Positions 60,827 to 64,000 of a DNA stretch of 64,000 bases are shown piece by piece; the first letter of the stretch is position 1, and every line of letters begins with the position of its first letter. Where the stretch lies: the NCBI RefSeq assembly GCF_022049065.2, contig NZ_CP095743.1, positions 1,317,001 to 1,381,000 of the forward strand, in the 5' to 3' direction. The notes under the pieces were generated by a model. That model saw only the letters and a list, made by a program, of their open reading frames with translations, did no database searches and was not told where the DNA came from. Position numbers and translations under genes: made by a program. The DNA is from Niallia sp. Man26 (GTDB lineage Bacteria > Bacillota > Bacilli > Bacillales > Cytobacillaceae).

Positions 60827-62168
60827 AAAGAAAAACGTCAGGGAAGCAGCACTCGAAATTTTAGAGAGCATTAACAGCAACCAGGCATACAGCAACCTGC
60901 TGTTGAACAGCAGCATTAAAAAAAATGAAATACCGCAAAAGGATATCGGGCTTTTGACAGAAATCGTCTACGGCACACTGCAGCGGAAAATGACCTTGGA
61001 CTTTTACTTGGATACCTTTTTGACAAACAAGAAAAAGATGGAAAGCTGGGTCATTACACTTTTGCAAATGACTTTATATCAGCTCGTATTTCTGGATCGT
61101 ATTCCAGATCATGCTGCTATCAATGAGGCAGTTGAGATTGCAAAAAGAAAAGGTCATAAAGGAATAGCAGGTCTTGTAAATGGTGTTCTTCGCAATATCC
61201 AAAGAAAAGGGCTTCCTGCCTTTGATTCCATTAAGGATCCAGCCGAAAGGCTTTCCATTGAGATGAGTCATCCTTTGTGGCTTGTTAAACGCTGGATAGA
61301 TCAGCTTGGTTTTGAAGACACAAAAAAAATGTGCGAAATTAACTTAACTGCTCCTGTGCAGACAGCACGGGTCAATACAACCAAAACAACAGTCGGTGAA
61401 TGTTTGCGTATGTTAGAGGAGGAAGGCTATCAAGTTGCAGCAAGCGACATTATTCCTGAAGGCATCCAAGGACTAAAAGGCAATCTCGCTAATTCTGACT
61501 GCTTTAAGCAAGGCTTGTTGACAATTCAGGACGAGAGTTCTATGATTGTTGCCTATGCTCTTAATGTGGATGGAGACGAAACTGTCCTGGATGCATGTGC
61601 TGCACCAGGAGGCAAATCAACTCATATAGCTGAAAAGCTTCAAAATGGTGGCAATGTGCTATCTGTTGATTTGCATGAGCATAAAGTGAAACTTATTCAG
61701 CAAAATGCCCAAAGACTTCATTTGGATAATATTAACACAAAAGCGATGGACAGCCGTCGTTTGCCTGAAGTATTGGAGAAAGAATCCTTTGACAGAATTC
61801 TGCTTGACGCCCCTTGCTCCGGTTTTGGGGTAATGAGGAGAAAGCCTGATATTAAATACGCAAAAAAAGAAGAGGATGTCAGCCGTCTTCATACGATACA
61901 GCTTCAGCTCCTTGAATCATTATCTCCATTGTTAAAAAAGGGCGGTACAATGGTTTACAGCACTTGTACTGTTGATAAAGCGGAGAATGAAGCAGTGCTG
62001 GAACAATTTTTGCAAACAAATAACCAATTTGAAAAAGATACAAGTTTAGTGGAACGATTGCCCGCATCTATTCAGAAATATGCAAATGGGCATGAACTGC
62101 AGGTATTACCACAATATTTTGGCTCTGATGGCTTTTATATTGCGGCATTAAGAAAGAAGGTGCAATAA
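60816..62168 (+). CDS. rsmB: 16S rRNA (cytosine(967)-C5)-methyltransferase
   Basis: A 450-residue enzyme. The N-terminal NusB-like RNA-binding domain (about residues 5-135) precedes a SAM methyltransferase with Asp-Ala-Cys-Ala-Ala-Pro-Gly-Gly-Lys (about 256-264), Asp-Ala-Pro-Cys-Ser-Gly-Phe-Gly and the nucleophile Tyr-Ser-Thr-Cys-Thr-Val. It begins inside the end of fmt, the usual def-fmt-rsmB order, and is followed by rlmN after one base. Confidence 0.95.
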   Translation: MKTKKKNVREAALEILESINSNQAYSNLLLNSSIKKNEIPQKDIGLLTEIVYGTLQRKMTLDFYLDTFLTNKKKMESWVITLLQMTLYQLVFLDRIPDHAAINEAVEIAKRKGHKGIAGLVNGVLRNIQRKGLPAFDSIKDPAERLSIEMSHPLWLVKRWIDQLGFEDTKKMCEINLTAPVQTARVNTTKTTVGECLRMLEEEGYQVAASDIIPEGIQGLKGNLANSDCFKQGLLTIQDESSMIVAYALNVDGDETVLDACAAPGGKSTHIAEKLQNGGNVLSVDLHEHKVKLIQQNAQRLHLDNINTKAMDSRRLPEVLEKESFDRILLDAPCSGFGVMRRKPDIKYAKKEEDVSRLHTIQLQLLESLSPLLKKGGTMVYSTCTVDKAENEAVLEQFLQTNNQFEKDTSLVERLPASIQKYANGHELQVLPQYFGSDGFYIAALRKKVQ

Positions 62169-62169
62169 A

Positions 62170-63261
62170 ATGGAACAAGTAAAATCATCAAGAAGAAAAC
62201 AAACAGCAGAACCGACAATCCCATCCATCTACTCTTTGCAATTGGACGAGTTGAGAGAATGGTTAAAAGAGCATAATGAAAAAGCGTTTAGAGCAGAACA
62301 AATCTTTGAATGGCTTTATAAAAAAAGGGTTACTTCCTTTGAAGATATGTCTAACTTGTCGAAAAATCTCCGTTTGCTTTTAGAAGAGAATTTCACAATT
62401 ACAACATTAAAAACGATTATTGAACAAACATCAAGTGATGGTACTATTAAATTTTTATTTGAACTTCATGATGGATATTCCATTGAAACAGTTTTAATGA
62501 GACATGATTATGGTAATTCTGTATGTGTAACGACACAAGTCGGCTGCCGTATCGGCTGTACATTCTGTGCTTCTACCCTTGGTGGATTAAAAAGAAACCT
62601 AGAAGCAGGAGAAATTGTTGCTCAAGTCGTAAAAGTACAGCAAGCCCTTGATAAATTGGATGAGCGTGTAAGCTCTGTCGTAATCATGGGAATTGGTGAG
62701 CCTTTTGATAACTTCAACAGCATGCTCAGCTTCTTAAAAATCATTAACCATGATAAAGCATTAAATATCGGTGCTAGACATATCACGGTTTCGACAAGTG
62801 GTATCATTCCGAAGATCTATGAATTTGCCGACCAGAACATGCAAATCAACTTTGCCGTTTCTCTGCATGCTCCAAATACGGAAATTAGAAGCAGACTTAT
62901 GCCAATCAACAGAGCGTATAAGCTTCCTGAATTAATGGATGCTATCCGTTATTATATTAATAAAACAGGACGAAGAGTAAGCTTTGAGTATGGTTTATTC
63001 GGAAATGTTAATGACCAGGTAGAACATGCGGAAGAATTGGCTAAACTTGTAAAAGGGGTTAAATGCCACGTGAATCTAATACCTGTTAACTATGTTCCAG
63101 AACGCGATTATGTTCGCACACCAAGAGATCAAATTTTCTTGTTTGAGAAAACGTTAAAAGACCGTGGTGTAAATGTAACAATCCGCAGAGAACAAGGTTC
63201 AGACATTGATGCTGCTTGCGGCCAGCTTCGCGCGAAGGAGAGACAAGAAGAGACGAGGTGA
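62170..63261 (+). CDS. rlmN: Dual-specificity RNA methyltransferase RlmN
   Basis: A 363-residue radical-SAM enzyme, the same length as in B. subtilis, that makes 2-methyladenosine at A2503 of 23S rRNA and A37 of some tRNAs. The iron-sulfur cysteines are in Cys-Arg-Ile-Gly-Cys-Thr-Phe-Cys (about residues 125-132). The methyl-carrying Cys is in Ala-Ala-Cys-Gly-Gln-Leu near the C-terminus. It lacks the features of Cfr and is the housekeeping enzyme by place. A GAGGTG at its end serves prpC. Confidence 0.96.
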   Translation: MEQVKSSRRKQTAEPTIPSIYSLQLDELREWLKEHNEKAFRAEQIFEWLYKKRVTSFEDMSNLSKNLRLLLEENFTITTLKTIIEQTSSDGTIKFLFELHDGYSIETVLMRHDYGNSVCVTTQVGCRIGCTFCASTLGGLKRNLEAGEIVAQVVKVQQALDKLDERVSSVVIMGIGEPFDNFNSMLSFLKIINHDKALNIGARHITVSTSGIIPKIYEFADQNMQINFAVSLHAPNTEIRSRLMPINRAYKLPELMDAIRYYINKTGRRVSFEYGLFGNVNDQVEHAEELAKLVKGVKCHVNLIPVNYVPERDYVRTPRDQIFLFEKTLKDRGVNVTIRREQGSDIDAACGQLRAKERQEETR

Positions 63262-63267
63262 TAACTT

Positions 63268-64000
63268 TTGAGTCAAATATTCATGACAGATAAAGGGAAA
63301 GTCAGACAGCATAATGAAGATAGTGGAGCGATTTGCTTCAACAAAGCCGGACAGCGCCTTGCCATCGTAGCCGATGGTATGGGCGGCCACCGTGCTGGTG
63401 ATGTTGCAAGCCGTTTAACTGTTGAAAATCTAGCTAACTTTTGGGAGAATGCGGAAGCAATCATAACAGCAGATGCAGCTGAAAACTGGTTAAAATCGCA
63501 TATTCTTGAAGTCAACAAGATTGTTTTGCGTTATGCCCAAGAAAACCCGGAATGTGATGGGATGGGGACAACGATTATAGCTGTTATCAGTACAGACAGT
63601 TTTTCTACGATTGCCCATGTCGGCGACAGCCGCTGTTATCTCTATAACGAGGACGGCTTTAAGCAGCTTACAGAGGACCATTCCCTTGTGAATGAGCTAG
63701 TAAGGATGGGACAGATCACGAAGGAGGATGCTGAGCATCATCCGCGAAAAAATGTTGTGCTGCGGGCGCTAGGCACAGATGAGCAGCTTGACATAGACGT
63801 GATTACGATTGTTTTTGAACAGGGAGATGTTATTTTCATTTGTTCGGACGGCTTATCTAATAAAGTGGGAGACGAGGAGATTAAGGAAGTGCTTGGAGCT
63901 CCAGAAACTTTAGAACGAAAGGCTGAGTATTTAATTGAAACAGCCAATAAAAATGGCGGCGAAGATAATATAACAGTCATTATCCTTGAATTTTTTGACG
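63268..64000 (+). CDS. prpC: PP2C-type serine/threonine phosphatase PrpC (partial)
   Basis: The frame runs off the right edge with 244 complete codons. It is a metal-dependent phosphatase that reverses the PASTA kinase PrkC, whose gene should follow. Motifs: Gln-His-Asn-Glu-Asp (residues 15-19), Ala-Asp-Gly-Met-Gly-Gly-His (about 35-41), Met-Gly-Thr-Thr, His-Val-Gly-Asp-Ser-Arg-Cys, Ser-Asp-Gly-Leu-Ser and Gly-Gly-Glu-Asp-Asn-Ile-Thr. TTG 63268 after GAGGTGAT aligns exactly with the start of B. subtilis PrpC; an in-frame ATG at 63283 is the alternative. Confidence 0.92.
   Translation, partial: MSQIFMTDKGKVRQHNEDSGAICFNKAGQRLAIVADGMGGHRAGDVASRLTVENLANFWENAEAIITADAAENWLKSHILEVNKIVLRYAQENPECDGMGTTIIAVISTDSFSTIAHVGDSRCYLYNEDGFKQLTEDHSLVNELVRMGQITKEDAEHHPRKNVVLRALGTDEQLDIDVITIVFEQGDVIFICSDGLSNKVGDEEIKEVLGAPETLERKAEYLIETANKNGGEDNITVIILEFFD

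Overview
The window is a compact, low-GC, gene-dense piece of chromosome from an endospore-forming member of the Bacillaceae. Nearly every protein matches, in sequence and mostly in order, the Bacillus subtilis ylbN-rpmF ... mraZ ... ftsZ ... spoIIGA-sigE-sigG ... ylm ... divIVA-ileS-lspA ... pyr operon ... yloA-prpC stretch. Sporulation genes (spoVD, spoVE, spoIIGA, sigE, sigG, an RsfA-like regulator), the bacillithiol gene bshC, a meso-diaminopimelate-type MurE and Bacillus-type PyrR and T-box RNA controls support this. I cannot name the species. There is no CRISPR array, insertion sequence, prophage, rRNA or tRNA.

Layout. (1) 1-3.4 kb: end of a DUF177 gene, rpmF, a DUF523 gene, an RsfA-like sporulation regulator, panE and a DUF3397 membrane protein. 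(2) 3.6-24.3 kb: bshC, then the division and cell-wall (dcw) cluster mraZ-rsmH-ftsL-pbpB-spoVD-murE-(orphan Mur-ligase N-domain gene)-mraY-murD-spoVE-murG-divIB-ylxW-ylxX-sbp-ftsA-ftsZ. (3) 24.5-27.3 kb: spoIIGA-sigE and sigG. (4) 27.4-31.6 kb: ylmC, pgeF, ylmE, sepF, ylmG, ylmH, divIVA. (5) 31.6-36.7 kb: T-box-controlled ileS, a DksA/TraR-like ylyA, lspA, rluD-like ylyB. (6) 36.7-48.6 kb: pyrR-pyrP-pyrB-pyrC-carA-carB-pyrK-pyrD-pyrF-pyrE with three PyrR attenuators. (7) 48.7-64 kb: rqcH on the minus strand (the only minus-strand gene), a calcium P-type ATPase, yloC, remA, gmk, rpoZ, coaBC, priA, def, fmt, rsmB, rlmN and the start of prpC.

How it works together. Region 2 makes lipid II (MurE, MraY, MurD, MurG), moves and polymerises it (SpoVE, PBP2B, SpoVD) and builds the Z-ring (FtsA, FtsZ, with SepF and DivIVA in region 4). 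Regions 2 and 3 also connect septation to sporulation: a good sigma-H-type promoter precedes ftsA, SpoIIGA activates pro-sigma-E, and sigG has a sigma-F-like promoter and a hairpin over its ribosome binding site. Region 6 is the complete de novo UMP pathway under PyrR attenuation.

No wholly new multi-gene system is visible. The points most worth checking are: the small Mur-ligase N-domain protein in the ancestral murF slot between murE and mraY; the absence of murB between murG and divIB; a G-quadruplex-type tract upstream of murG; 10-bp-phased GTGG repeats at the mraZ promoter; the sigG leader hairpin; a third PyrR box that departs from consensus; a D-to-E change at a key RqcH position; and a YlyA that has lost most zinc-finger cysteines.
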